From Pseudoxanthomonas suwonensis (GTDB lineage: Bacteria; Pseudomonadota; Gammaproteobacteria; Xanthomonadales; Xanthomonadaceae), in contig NZ_PDWP01000010.1 of the NCBI RefSeq assembly GCF_010093235.1, positions 51,455 to 115,454 on the forward strand: a DNA stretch of 64,000 nucleotides, in the 5' to 3' direction. The number at the start of each line of letters is the position of its first letter. Position 1 is the first letter of the stretch. Under the pieces are notes generated by a model that was not told the DNA's origin, searched no databases, and worked only from the letters and a program-made list of their open reading frames with translations. Positions 9,014-18,119 of the stretch are shown here, in pieces. Position numbers and translations under genes: made by a program.

Positions 9014-9238
9014 CGGGATTCCATTGCGTCAGGTCGTTCGGGAACGGCATCGCGGCCGGCGGGGCCGGGGGGCGTGCGATGGCGGGTACTGCGGCGGCAG
9101 GGACTGCAATGTGGCGGGGCCGGGGCGAGGACTGGCCGGAAGGGCCGATTCTGGACATGGTCCGGTTGCCTGTGCAACGACCGCGGCAGCGGACGGCGGC
9201 TGGGCCATAATCGGCCGCCTCCCGTGTCCGCCTGCCGA

Positions 9239-10507
9239 ATGCCGGTGAGGGCCCCTGCCTCGCCACGCCGCATCCTGTTCGCAAGCCTCATCGGTACGAC
9301 GATCGAGTTCTTCGATTTCTACATCTACGCCACCGCTGCGGTGCTGGTGTTCCCGAAGCTGTTCTTCCCGGCGTCGGAGCCGACCGCGGCCACCCTGCAG
9401 TCGCTGGCGACCTTCGCCCTGGCCTTCCTGGCCCGGCCACTGGGGTCGGCGGTGTTCGGGCACTACGGGGACCGCATCGGGCGCAAGGCGACCCTGGTGG
9501 CGGCGCTGCTGACCATGGGCATCTCCACCGTGCTGATCGGCCTGCTGCCGACCTATGGGCAGGTCGGCGTGCTGGCGCCTGCGCTGCTGGCGCTGTGCCG
9601 CTTTGGCCAGGGCCTGGGCCTGGGCGGCGAATGGGGCGGGGCGGTGCGGCTGGCCACCGAGAACGCGCCCCCGGGCAAGCGCGCCTGGTACGGCATGTTC
9701 CCGCAGCTGGGCGCGCCGCTGGGCTTCCTGTGCTCGACCGGCGTGTTCCTGGTGCTGGCCCACTTCCTCGACGAGGGCCAGTTCATGGCCTGGGGCTGGC
9801 GCGTGCCGTTCCTGGCCAGCGCCGCCCTGGTCCTGGTCGGGTTGTGGGTGCGGCTGCGCATCACCGAGACGCCGGCGTTCCAGAAGACCCTGGAGCGCGA
9901 GGAACGCGAGCGCCTGCCGATGGCCACGGTGCTGCTGCGCCATCCGGGCACCCTGGTGGTCGGCACCCTGGCGCTGATGGCGACCTTCGTCCTGTTCTAC
10001 CTGATGACCGTGTTCGCGCTGAGCTGGGGCACGGCCGGCCTGGGCTACGACCGCGAGCAGTTCCTGCTGCTGCAGATGGTCGGCGTGCTGTGCTTCGCCG
10101 CGACCATCCCGCTGTCGGCGGTGTACGCCGACCGCTTCGGCCGCCGCCGGGCGATGATCGTGGCCACGGCCGGGATCATCCTGTTCGGCCTGCTGTTCAA
10201 GCCGCTGTTCGAGGCCGGCAGTGCCTGGCAGGTGCTGCTGTTCCTGTGCGTCGGCCTGGGCCTGATGGGGCTGACCTACGGTCCCTGCGGCACGATCCTG
10301 GCCGAGATGTTCCCCACGCCCGTGCGCTATACCGGCGCCTCGCTGGCCTTCAACCTGGCGGGCATCCTCGGCGCCTCGCCGGCACCCTACATCGCCACGA
10401 AGCTGGCCGGCGAGCATGGCATCGGCGCGGTCGGTGCCTACATGGCAGGCATGGCCATGCTGACCCTGCTGGCGCTTCTGCTGGTGCCTCGCCGGCCGGT
10501 GGAATGA
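9239..10507 (+). CDS. MFS transporter, metabolite:H+ symporter (MHS) family
   Basis: A 422-residue inner-membrane carrier. The N-terminus SPRRILFASLIGTTIEFFDFYIYATAA is diagnostic for the MHS branch (ShiA, ProP, KgtP relatives). The loop 2-3 motif GHYGDRIGRK and the second-half copy YADRFGRRRAM are both intact. The usual substrates are organic acids or betaines; which one is taken here is not visible. The ATG at 9239 starts just before the conserved region; the frame reads further upstream without homology. A CATAAT -10 candidate lies at 9206-9211. It is divergent from the RND operon. Confidence 0.88.
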   Translation: MPVRAPASPRRILFASLIGTTIEFFDFYIYATAAVLVFPKLFFPASEPTAATLQSLATFALAFLARPLGSAVFGHYGDRIGRKATLVAALLTMGISTVLIGLLPTYGQVGVLAPALLALCRFGQGLGLGGEWGGAVRLATENAPPGKRAWYGMFPQLGAPLGFLCSTGVFLVLAHFLDEGQFMAWGWRVPFLASAALVLVGLWVRLRITETPAFQKTLEREERERLPMATVLLRHPGTLVVGTLALMATFVLFYLMTVFALSWGTAGLGYDREQFLLLQMVGVLCFAATIPLSAVYADRFGRRRAMIVATAGIILFGLLFKPLFEAGSAWQVLLFLCVGLGLMGLTYGPCGTILAEMFPTPVRYTGASLAFNLAGILGASPAPYIATKLAGEHGIGAVGAYMAGMAMLTLLALLLVPRRPVE

Positions 10508-10540
10508 GCCGGCCGGCCGCGGTGCGGCCAGCGGCGGAGC

Positions 10541-11020
10541 TCAGTGGGCGTGGGAATGCCCGGGGAACAGGCGGTGCAGGGTGCGCGACAGCCAGCCGCC
10601 CTGCTGGTGCTCGCGGGTGAAGCGGTCCAGGTGCCGCCGCACCTGCTCCGAATAGGCCTTGTCGTCGTTGCGGATGTGGTTGAACAGCCAGCGCGAGAGC
10701 ATGCTCTTGAGTTCGTCGACCACGTCCTCCCCGGCCTGGTAGCGCATCCGGTACTCGGAGACGCGCTTGGTGAACACCTCGTGCACCCGCTTGTGGGCGG
10801 CGCAGAACGGGTAGCCGGCCTCCTCCATCAGCTCCTCCTCGAAGGCGAAGTGGGAGAGGGTGTAGTCCACCAGTTCGTCCAGCACCTCGCTCACGGCCAG
10901 CGCGGAGGCACCGGTCTGCGCCTGGTGCAGCTGGTTGATCATCGCCACGATGCGGCGATGTTGTTCGTCGATCACCTCGATGCCGGTATCGAGGTCGTCC
11001 TGCCAGATCATCAGCGACAT
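10541..11020 (-). CDS. Bacteriohemerythrin (first of tandem pair)
   Basis: A 159-residue single-domain hemerythrin, a four-helix bundle that binds O2 at a di-iron centre. All expected ligands are present: His21 (IDEQH), His57 and Glu61 (HFAFEE), His76 and His80 (HKRVH), and His115 with Asp120 (HIRNDD). Trp6 in WQDDLDTG matches the family opening. It ends in a His-containing tail (GHSHAH). The start at ATG 11018-11020 is placed at the family N-terminus. It is 67 nt downstream of its paralogue and shares the sequences DVVDEL and [11 protein letters not shown]. Roles proposed for the family are O2 storage, delivery or sensing. Confidence 0.9.
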   Translation of the reverse strand: MSLMIWQDDLDTGIEVIDEQHRRIVAMINQLHQAQTGASALAVSEVLDELVDYTLSHFAFEEELMEEAGYPFCAAHKRVHEVFTKRVSEYRMRYQAGEDVVDELKSMLSRWLFNHIRNDDKAYSEQVRRHLDRFTREHQQGGWLSRTLHRLFPGHSHAH

Positions 11021-11087
11021 TGGGTCACGTACGCGGTGGAGTTGCGCGCAGGCTAGGGGGCGCCGCGGGCGGCGGCCTTGATCGGGA

Positions 11088-11549
11088 TCAAACGCGCGGG
11101 CCGAACAGGCGGGCGAGCGTGGAGGCCATCCAGCCGGCGCCCTCCTGGCGACGGGCGAAGCGCTCCAGGTGCCGGCGTACCTGTTCCGTGTATGCCCGGT
11201 CGTCATTGCGGATGTGGTTGAACAGCCACGTCGAGAGCAGGTCGCGCAGCTCGTCGACCACGTCCTCGCCGGCGCGGTGGCGCTCCTGGTAGCGGAGGAC
11301 CCGGCGGGCGAACATGTCGTGGATCCGCCGGTGCGCGTCGGTGAGCGGGTAGCCGGCCACCGCCATCAGCTCCTCCTCGAAGGCGAAGTGCGACTGGGTG
11401 TAGTCGAGCAGGTCGGCGATCACTTCGCCCGCCGCCTCCGGCGCGCCTTCGGCCGGCTGGTTGATCATCGCCACGATGCGCCGGTGCTGCTGGTCGATCA
11501 CGTCGATGCCGGTATCCAGGTCGTCCTGCCAGGTGATGGTCCGGGACAT
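11088..11549 (-). CDS. Bacteriohemerythrin (second of tandem pair)
   Basis: A 153-residue paralogue of the preceding protein with a full set of di-iron ligands: His22, His54, Glu58, His73, His77, His112 and Asp117. It opens [22 protein letters not shown], so the two genes arose by duplication. The helix A-B loop is proline-rich ([12 protein letters not shown]), whereas the other copy has a helical [10 protein letters not shown]. The ATG is at 11547-11549. It lies directly downstream of the diguanylate cyclase gene on the same strand (gap 111 nt). Confidence 0.9.
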   Translation of the reverse strand: MSRTITWQDDLDTGIDVIDQQHRRIVAMINQPAEGAPEAAGEVIADLLDYTQSHFAFEEELMAVAGYPLTDAHRRIHDMFARRVLRYQERHRAGEDVVDELRDLLSTWLFNHIRNDDRAYTEQVRRHLERFARRQEGAGWMASTLARLFGPRV

Positions 11550-11660
11550 GCATCCCCCTTCGAGGCCACGGGAACGGACCGGCGGAGGCTAGGGGAGGGC
11601 CGACGGCGCCGGCCTTGATCCTGGTCAACCCGCGGTGGGCAGGCGACGGACGGTCGCGGC

Positions 11661-12950
11661 TCAGGCCGCGTCGACGATGCGGTTGCGGCCGCCGGCCTTG
11701 GCCAGGTAGAGGCGGCGGTCGGCTTCGGCCAGCAGGCTGTGCAGGGTATCGCCCACCCGCGCGTTGCAGGCGCCGATGCTCACCGACAGGCGCAGCTCGC
11801 CCTGCTCGACCGGTACCCGCAGGTCCTCCACCCGCAGGCGCAGACGCTCCAGGTGGCCATTGAGCGCGGTCCCTTCCAGGCCCGGCAGCAGCATGCAGAA
11901 CTCCTCGCCGCCGAAGCGGGCGATGTGGTCCTGCGGGCGGGCGTGGGTGGCGATCGCGTGGGCAACCGCACGCAGGGCGCGGTCGCCGGTCTCGTGGCCC
12001 CAGGTGTCGTTGACGTGCTTGAAGTGGTCCAGGTCGAGCATGACCATCGCCAGCGGCTGGCGCACGTCGCGCATACGCGGCACCAGGCGTTCGGCCTGGT
12101 CGAGGAAGTGGCGGCGGTTGGGCAGGCCGGTGAGGAAGTCGCGGGTGGCCAGGGCCTGCAGGCTGCCGATCAGCTCCAGCTGGTCCACGTTCTGCGAGAC
12201 CCGGCAGAAGAACTCCTCGCGCGAGTACGGCTTGCGCAGGAAGTCGTTGGCGCCGTTCTTGAGGAAGCGCGCGACCAGGCCGGGGTCGTCGCGGCCGGAA
12301 ACGCCGATTACCGCCATGCGGTCGCGCGCGCGCAGGGCGCGCAGGCGGCGGGTCAGCTCGATGCCCTGCATGCCGGGCATCTCCTGGTCGACGATGGCCA
12401 GGCGGATGGTCGGATCGGCTTCCACCGCGGCCAGTGCGCGGTCGCCGTCCGGCGCCTGCACCACGCGGTAGCCGAACATCTCCAGCAGCAGGCCGGCGTG
12501 GGCGCGCGCGCTGGGGGAGTCGTCCACCACCAGGGCCGAGATCCGGCGGTTGCGCTCCAGGCGCTGCACCAGCCAGACGATGTAGTCCAGGCTGCCGGGC
12601 GTGTTCTTGAGCACGAAGTCGATGATCTGCCGGCGCAGCAGGCGCTCGCGCAGCTCCTCGTCGTAGACGCCGCTGACCACCACGGTCGGCAGCTCGCGGC
12701 CGAGGAAGCAGTCCACCACGTTCTCGTGGGCGCCGTCGGCCAGCACCAGGCCGGTCAGGACCAGGAACCAGTCGTCATGGGCGGCCAGCGCCGCGCGCGC
12801 CTCGGCCAGGGTCGAGGCCACGGTGACCGGCAACTCCAGCGGCTGCTCGATCGCCTGCGCAACCGCCTGCACGAACGCGCGCGAGTTCTCCACCAGCAGC
12901 ACGCGCTGCGGCAGCGGAGGCGAGTGCAGGTTGGGTGCTGTCGCTGGCAT
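11661..12950 (-). CDS. REC-REC-GGDEF diguanylate cyclase
   Basis: A 429-residue cytoplasmic signalling protein with PleD-like layout. The first receiver (about 15-130) is degenerate: Gly67 sits where the phosphoacceptor Asp should be, though Lys115 remains. The second receiver (about 138-260) has Asp188 in IVDQEMPG and the acidic pair VVDD. The GGDEF domain carries the active GGEEF signature at 347-351 and an RxxD inhibitory site (RPQD, 338-341), so it should make c-di-GMP with product inhibition. In PleD it is the second receiver that is degenerate, the reverse of this case. No sensor kinase is adjacent. Confidence 0.9.
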   Translation of the reverse strand: MPATAPNLHSPPLPQRVLLVENSRAFVQAVAQAIEQPLELPVTVASTLAEARAALAAHDDWFLVLTGLVLADGAHENVVDCFLGRELPTVVVSGVYDEELRERLLRRQIIDFVLKNTPGSLDYIVWLVQRLERNRRISALVVDDSPSARAHAGLLLEMFGYRVVQAPDGDRALAAVEADPTIRLAIVDQEMPGMQGIELTRRLRALRARDRMAVIGVSGRDDPGLVARFLKNGANDFLRKPYSREEFFCRVSQNVDQLELIGSLQALATRDFLTGLPNRRHFLDQAERLVPRMRDVRQPLAMVMLDLDHFKHVNDTWGHETGDRALRAVAHAIATHARPQDHIARFGGEEFCMLLPGLEGTALNGHLERLRLRVEDLRVPVEQGELRLSVSIGACNARVGDTLHSLLAEADRRLYLAKAGGRNRIVDAA

Positions 12951-13039
12951 GCCCCGTCATGTGGACAGTTCGTCCCTGTCCATAGCGGCACGTCACGCAT
13001 CGACTTTAGATACGGTCACGCTTTTTCCGGCATGGGGTC

Positions 13040-14317
13040 TCACCACAGGGCGTCGCGCAGCCGGTACCAGGCCATCGCGGCCACCAGCAGCGGCATGCGC
13101 AGCAGCCGGCCGCCGGGGAAGGGGGCATGGGGGATCTTCGCGAATGCGTCCAGCCGCCGCGACTGCCCGGCGATGGCCTCGGCGACCAGCCGCCCGGCCA
13201 GGCCGGTGGTGGCCACGCCGTGCCCGGAGAAGCCCTGGGCGAAGTACACGTTGTTCCCCAGCCGGCCCCAGTGCGGGGCGCGGTTGAGCGAGATGTCGAT
13301 GTAGCCGCCCCAGAGGTAGTCGATCGGCACCCCAGCCAGCTGCGGGAACACGGTGCGGATGCGCCGCTGCATCACCCAGCCCAGGTTCGGCGGCGGATAG
13401 CTGGAGTAGCTGGCACGGCCGCCGAACAGCAGGCGGTGGTCGCGGCTGAGGCGGAAGTAGTCCAGCGCCCAGGTCACGTCGGCGACCGCCATGTCGTTGC
13501 GGATCAGGGCGCGCGCGCCTTCCTCGCCCAGCGGCGCGGTGGCGGCGATGTAGGTGCCCACCGGCATCATCCGCGACTCGACCTCCGGGGCGATTCCGCG
13601 CAGCCAGGCATTGCCGCACAGCACGGCGAAGTCGCCGCTGGCCTGGCCGCGGGCCGTGCGCAGCACCGGCTTCGGGCCCCGGACCAGTTCCACCACCGGC
13701 GACTGCTCGTAGATGCGCACCCCGGCGGCCAGCGCGGCGCGGGCCAGGCCCAGGCAGTACTCCAGCGGGTGGAGGTGGCCCGAGGCGCGGTCGTAGACCG
13801 CTCCGAGGTAACGATCGCTGGCCAGTTCCTGGCGCAGGCGGGCGCGGTCCCACCATTCCAGCGGGTAGTCGTAACGCTCGGCCATCTCCACCAGGCCGGC
13901 GCGCAGCTCGCGCTCCTGGCGCGGCCGGATCGGCACGTGGGCGTGGCCGTCGCGCCAGTCGCACTGGATGCCGTGGCGGGCGATGCGTCCGCGCAGGCGC
14001 TCCATGGCCTCGCGCGACATGTCGAACAGCAGCCGCGCCTCGTCCGGGCCCAGCAGCTTCTCCAGGGTGGCCTGCTCGCAGCCGTAGCCGACGATGGCCT
14101 GGCCGCCGTTGCGGCCCGAGGCGCCCCAGCCGATCCGCTGGGCCTCGACCACCACGACCCTGTAGCCGGCCTCGGCCAGCTCCAGCGCCGCGGTCAGGCC
14201 GGTGTACCCGGCACCGAGGATGCACACGTCCGCCTCGACCGCCCCCTCCAGCACCGGCTGCTGCGGCAGGGGCATGGCGCTGGCGGCGTACCAGCTGGGC
14301 GGATAGTCCGCGCTCAC
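13040..14317 (-). CDS. pauB: FAD-dependent gamma-glutamylputrescine oxidase (PuuB/PauB type)
   Basis: A 425-residue flavoprotein of the D-amino-acid-oxidase-like family. The dinucleotide-binding motif is GAGYTGLTAALELAEAG, followed by the family motif GWGASGRNGGQ, and the C-terminal FAD motif is GFSGHGVATTGLAG. The enzyme oxidises gamma-glutamylated putrescine to the aldehyde. It starts with GTG at 14315-14317 (GGAGTCGCC upstream) and follows the glutamine-synthetase-like gene spuI by 24 nt on the same strand, so the two form an operon for the ligase and oxidase steps. It is also similar to E. coli OrdL/PuuB. Confidence 0.85.
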   Translation of the reverse strand: MSADYPPSWYAASAMPLPQQPVLEGAVEADVCILGAGYTGLTAALELAEAGYRVVVVEAQRIGWGASGRNGGQAIVGYGCEQATLEKLLGPDEARLLFDMSREAMERLRGRIARHGIQCDWRDGHAHVPIRPRQERELRAGLVEMAERYDYPLEWWDRARLRQELASDRYLGAVYDRASGHLHPLEYCLGLARAALAAGVRIYEQSPVVELVRGPKPVLRTARGQASGDFAVLCGNAWLRGIAPEVESRMMPVGTYIAATAPLGEEGARALIRNDMAVADVTWALDYFRLSRDHRLLFGGRASYSSYPPPNLGWVMQRRIRTVFPQLAGVPIDYLWGGYIDISLNRAPHWGRLGNNVYFAQGFSGHGVATTGLAGRLVAEAIAGQSRRLDAFAKIPHAPFPGGRLLRMPLLVAAMAWYRLRDALW

Positions 14318-14341
14318 CGGCGACTCCGGGCGCGGAGGGCG

Positions 14342-15724
14342 TCACACGCTGCGCAGGTACCAGGCATAGTCGACGTCGCTGACCAGGGTGTTGAAGTCCA
14401 GCATCTCGCGGCGCTTCTGCTGGCCGTACACGTGGCGGAAGGATTCGCCGTACCACCGGGCGGCAAAGCCGCTGGCCAGGAAGTCGTCGATCGCCTGGCG
14501 CCAGTGCGGCTGCCGCAGCTCGAACTGTTCGTAGGCATTGCCGGCCACCGGCGGGCCTGGATCCTGGCGGCTTTCAAGTCCGTGCAGGATGCCCGCCAGC
14601 ACCGCGGCGGCGACCAGGTAGGGATTGGCGTCGGCGCCGGCGATGCGGTGCTCGATGCGGGTATTGGCCGGGTCACTGTGCGGAATGCGCAGGGCCACCG
14701 TGCGGTTGTTGAAGCCCCAGCTGTCGTTGAGCGGGACGAAGGCGTTGGCGACGAAGCGGCGGTAACTGTTGGCGTGCGGCGCGAACAGCAGCAGGTTGTC
14801 GGGCGCGCTGGCCTGCAGCCCGGCCACGGCGTGGCGCAGGGCATCGGCCGGCGCATCGGGGCTGCAGGCGAACACGTTGCGGCCGTCGCGGTCGAGCAGG
14901 CTCACGTGCAGGGGCATGCCGCTGCCAGCCTGGCCGGCCAGCGGCTTGGCCATGAAGCTGGCCAGCGCGCCGTGCTGCTGGGCGATGGCCTTGATCACGC
15001 GCTTGAGCAGGACCGCGTCGTCGCAGGCGGCCAGTGCGTCGGCGCGGTGGCCGAGGTTGATCTCGAACTGGCCCGGCGCGTACTCGGCCACGGCGGTATC
15101 GGCGGGGATGCCCTGGGCGCGGCAGGCGCGGGCCACGGCGTGGATGAAGTCGGCGTTCTCGTCCAGGTCGTCGATCGAATAGACCTGGGTGCTGTCGTTG
15201 CGGCGGCCGGTGCTCCGGTTGACCGTCGGTTGCGGGCGGCCTTCGGCATCGGGCAGGCGGTCGAACAGGTAGAACTCCAGCTCCACCGCCAGCACCGGGG
15301 TCAGCCCGGCGGCGGCGAAGCGGTCCAGCACCCGCTGCAGGACCCGCCGCGGGTGCGCCTCGAACCAGCCGTCATCGCCATCCTCCATCTGCAGCAGCAG
15401 CTGCAGGGCAGGGCGCGCCGACCACGGAACGGGCCTGAGGCTGCCGGGGATCGGCCGGCAGATCCGGTCCTCGTCGCCGATGTCGTAGCCCAGCCCGGTC
15501 TCCTCCACGGTGTTGCCGAGGATGTCGGCGGCCACCAGCGACATCGGCAGGCACACGCCGTTGGCGTACACCTTGCCGAGCGCCGAGGCGGGCACCCGCT
15601 TGCCGCGCAGCACGCCGTTGGCGTCGGGCAGCAGCAGGTCCACGTGGGCGTCGGCCGCACCCTCCAGGGCCTGCAGCGTGGCCAGGTCGCCGGCGGGTAT
15701 CGCGGAGGTGGACGGAGCGGTCAT
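14342..15724 (-). CDS. spuI: Gamma-glutamylpolyamine synthetase (glutamine synthetase fold)
   Basis: A 460-residue member of the glutamine synthetase family, in the branch that attaches glutamate to polyamines (PuuA, SpuI). Metal-binding and catalytic segments are visible: VELEFYLFD, GQFEINLGH, HVSLLDRDGRNVF, FAPHANSYRRFV, RIEHRIAGADANPYLVAAAVLAG. The Tyr adenylylation motif of true GlnA is not seen at the C-terminus, which reads LDFNTLVSDVDYAWYLRSV. The ATG at 15722-15724 faces spuA across 166 nt. Assignment as spuI follows the Pseudomonas gene order. A paralogue (spuB) is transcribed the other way. Confidence 0.85.
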   Translation of the reverse strand: MTAPSTSAIPAGDLATLQALEGAADAHVDLLLPDANGVLRGKRVPASALGKVYANGVCLPMSLVAADILGNTVEETGLGYDIGDEDRICRPIPGSLRPVPWSARPALQLLLQMEDGDDGWFEAHPRRVLQRVLDRFAAAGLTPVLAVELEFYLFDRLPDAEGRPQPTVNRSTGRRNDSTQVYSIDDLDENADFIHAVARACRAQGIPADTAVAEYAPGQFEINLGHRADALAACDDAVLLKRVIKAIAQQHGALASFMAKPLAGQAGSGMPLHVSLLDRDGRNVFACSPDAPADALRHAVAGLQASAPDNLLLFAPHANSYRRFVANAFVPLNDSWGFNNRTVALRIPHSDPANTRIEHRIAGADANPYLVAAAVLAGILHGLESRQDPGPPVAGNAYEQFELRQPHWRQAIDDFLASGFAARWYGESFRHVYGQQKRREMLDFNTLVSDVDYAWYLRSV

Positions 15725-15890
15725 GGCGGGGCCTCGGCGGGACGGGACGAGGGTAACAGCGGCGAGGTCGTCAAGAATACTCAACGCCGGCGACGGGCTG
15801 GCGCCGCGGTGGTGCGGCTGCGTCCTGCCGCGTGTTGTAAAAATAAAACGCCCGGGGTAAGTTGCCGGAACGCCATCGGACGCTGCTCGC
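15725..15890. promoter_or_regulatory. Divergent control region of the spu locus
   Basis: This 166-nt gap separates divergent spuI and spuA. It holds the only A/T-rich island of the area, TTGTAAAAATAAAAC at 15835-15849, suited to promoters in both directions: TTGTAA as a -35 candidate rightwards, with a poor TAAGTT -10 (15858-15863). I could not identify a clear operator for a PauR/PuuR-type repressor. Confidence 0.4.
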
Positions 15891-16679
15891 ATGGCCCTCA
15901 CGCCGCTGGTCGGACTGCCCACCGACCGCAAACTGATCGGACCGCACCCGTTCCTCGCCACCGGCGAGAAGTACGTGCGCGCGGTGGTCGACGGCGCCGG
16001 CGCCATTCCGGTCCTGATGCCCTCGCTGCAGCCGGCACTGGATCCCGACACCTGGCTGTCGCGGCTGGACGGCCTGCTGCTCACCGGCGCGGTCAGCAAC
16101 ATCGAGCCGCACCACTACAGCGACGAATCCAGCTGGGAGGGCAACCTCCACGATCCGGCCCGCGACGCCAACACCCTGGCCCTGGCCCCGCGCGCGATCG
16201 CCATGGGCCTGCCGGTGCTGGCGATCTGCCGCGGCCTGCAGGAGGTCAACGTGGCCATGGGCGGGCGGCTGCACCAGAAGGTGCACGAGGTGCCCGGCAT
16301 GATGGACCACCGCGAGAACCTCGAGGATCCGCTGGAAATCCAGTACGCCCCCTCGCACGACATCGACCTGGCGCCCGGCGGGCTGCTGGCCTCGCTGGCC
16401 GGGGCCGCACGCGTGCGGGTGAACTCGCTGCACGGGCAGGGCATCGCCCGGCTGGGCGACGGGCTGGTGGTCGAGGCCACCGCGCCGGACGGCCTGGTCG
16501 AGGCGTTCCGCGGCACCGGTCCCGGCTTCCTGCTGGGCGTGCAGTGGCATCCCGAATGGCAGGTTGCCTCCAATCCCTTCTACCTGGCGATCTTCCGCGC
16601 GTTCGGCGATGCATGCCGGGCCTGGGCCGAACGCCGCGCCGCCACGCCGGCCCCCGAACGCATCCGGACAACCGCATGA
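15891..16679 (+). CDS. spuA: Gamma-glutamyl-GABA hydrolase (class I glutamine amidotransferase, C26 peptidase)
   Basis: A 262-residue cytoplasmic hydrolase like PuuD/SpuA, which removes glutamate from gamma-glutamyl-aminobutyrate at the end of the pathway. The nucleophile is Cys113 in AICRGLQEVN, and the His-Glu pair is His220/Glu222 in QWHPEW. The segment PHHYSDESSW is the family substrate loop. The first gene of a long rightward operon, it overlaps spuB by four bases (ATGA at 16676-16679), implying translational coupling. Confidence 0.9.
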   Translation: MALTPLVGLPTDRKLIGPHPFLATGEKYVRAVVDGAGAIPVLMPSLQPALDPDTWLSRLDGLLLTGAVSNIEPHHYSDESSWEGNLHDPARDANTLALAPRAIAMGLPVLAICRGLQEVNVAMGGRLHQKVHEVPGMMDHRENLEDPLEIQYAPSHDIDLAPGGLLASLAGAARVRVNSLHGQGIARLGDGLVVEATAPDGLVEAFRGTGPGFLLGVQWHPEWQVASNPFYLAIFRAFGDACRAWAERRAATPAPERIRTTA

Positions 16680-18067
16680 GTACACGCAGACGAACCCGCA
16701 AACCCGAGGCCAGTACCGAGGAGCAGCAGGAAAGCTCGCTGCGCCGCTGGCTCAAGGAACGGCGCATCACCGAGGTGGAGTGCCTGGTGCCGGACATCAC
16801 CGGCAACGCGCGGGGCAAGATCATTCCCGCCGACAAGTTCAGCCACGACTACGGCACCCGCCTGCCGGAAGGCATCTTCGCCACCACCGTCACCGGCGAC
16901 TATCCGGACGACTACTACGAGCTGACCTCGCCCTCGGATTCGGACATGCTGCTGCGGCCGGACCCGGACACGGTGCGGATGGTGCCCTGGGCCACCGACC
17001 CGACCGCCCAGATCATCCACGACTGCTACACCAAGGACGGCCATCCGCACGAGCTGGCGCCGCGCAACGTGCTGCGCAAGGTGCTGGCCGAATACGAGAA
17101 GGAAGGCCTGCGGCCGGTGGTCGCGCCGGAGCTGGAGTTCTTCCTGGTGCAGAAGAACACCGACCCGGACTTCCCGCTGCTGCCCCCGGCCGGTCGCTCC
17201 GGTCGCCCGGAGACGGCGCGGCAGTCGTACTCGATCGACGCGGTCAACGAGTTCGACCCGATCCTGGACCTGATGTACGACTACTGCGACGCGATGGAGC
17301 TGGACGTGGACACCTTGATCCACGAGTCCGGCGCGGCGCAGCTGGAGGTCAACTTCACCCACGCCGGCGCCCTGTCGCTGGCCGACCAGGTCTTCCTGTT
17401 CAAGCGCACCATGCGCGAGGCGGCGATGCGCCACGGCGTGTACGCCCCCTTCCTGGCCAAGCCCATGGAGACCGAGCCGGGCAGTGCCATGCACATCCAC
17501 CAGAGCCTGGTGGACCGCAAGGGCCGCAACGTGTTCACCGGCAGGAAGCCCGGCGAGTTCAGCAAGACCTTCGGCCACTACCTGGCGGGCCTGCAGAAGT
17601 ACGTGCCGATGGCGATGGCGTTCTTCGCCCCGAACGTGAACTCCTACCGCCGGCTGATGTTCGGCGAGGTTTCGCCCAGCAACGTGCGCTGGGGCTTCGA
17701 CAACCGTACCTGCGGCCTGCGCGTGCCGATGGACACGCCGGAGAACCAGCGCGTCGAGAGCCGCTTTGCCGGCTCCGACGCCAATCCCTACCTGGCTATG
17801 GCCGCGACCCTGGCCTGCGGCCTGCTGGGCATCCGCGAGCAGCTCACCCCGACCGCCCCGACCGAGGTCAGCGCCAAGGAACTGGGCTACGACCTGCCGC
17901 GCTCGCTGGGCGAGGCGCTGGACGAGCTGGAGACCTGCACCCCGCTGGCGACCCTGCTGGGGCCGCGCTTCGTGCGTGCCTACGTGTCGGTCAAGCGCAA
18001 GGAATACGAGACCTTCTTCCGCGTGATCAGCTCCTGGGAGCGCGAGTTCCTGCTGCTGAACGTCTGA
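16676..18067 (+). CDS. spuB: Gamma-glutamylpolyamine synthetase, second paralogue (glutamine synthetase fold)
   Basis: A 463-residue GS-family ligase. The N-terminus is a basic tail (MSTRRRTRKPEAS) followed by LRRWLKERRITEVECLVPDITGN. Conserved segments are APELEFFLV, AAQLEVNFTHAG, MHIHQSL, FAPNVNSYRRLM, WGFDNRTCGLRVP and RFAGSDANPYLAMAA. It differs clearly from spuI in length and N-terminus, so the two probably use different polyamines or stages. The ATG at 16676 overlaps the stop of spuA, and spuC follows after 52 nt. Confidence 0.88.
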   Translation: MSTRRRTRKPEASTEEQQESSLRRWLKERRITEVECLVPDITGNARGKIIPADKFSHDYGTRLPEGIFATTVTGDYPDDYYELTSPSDSDMLLRPDPDTVRMVPWATDPTAQIIHDCYTKDGHPHELAPRNVLRKVLAEYEKEGLRPVVAPELEFFLVQKNTDPDFPLLPPAGRSGRPETARQSYSIDAVNEFDPILDLMYDYCDAMELDVDTLIHESGAAQLEVNFTHAGALSLADQVFLFKRTMREAAMRHGVYAPFLAKPMETEPGSAMHIHQSLVDRKGRNVFTGRKPGEFSKTFGHYLAGLQKYVPMAMAFFAPNVNSYRRLMFGEVSPSNVRWGFDNRTCGLRVPMDTPENQRVESRFAGSDANPYLAMAATLACGLLGIREQLTPTAPTEVSAKELGYDLPRSLGEALDELETCTPLATLLGPRFVRAYVSVKRKEYETFFRVISSWEREFLLLNV

Positions 18068-18119
18068 CCCGCCGCGCGCCGCCGGGCGCGTGGCACGACA
18101 ACCCGAGGAATCCCGCCGC

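Noticed and set aside
13127..16675. Long in-frame extension ahead of spuB, making a 1646-codon frame
   Set aside because: The extension is antisense to pauB and spuI and overlaps spuA in another frame. The ATGA overlap at 16676 and homology fix the true start.
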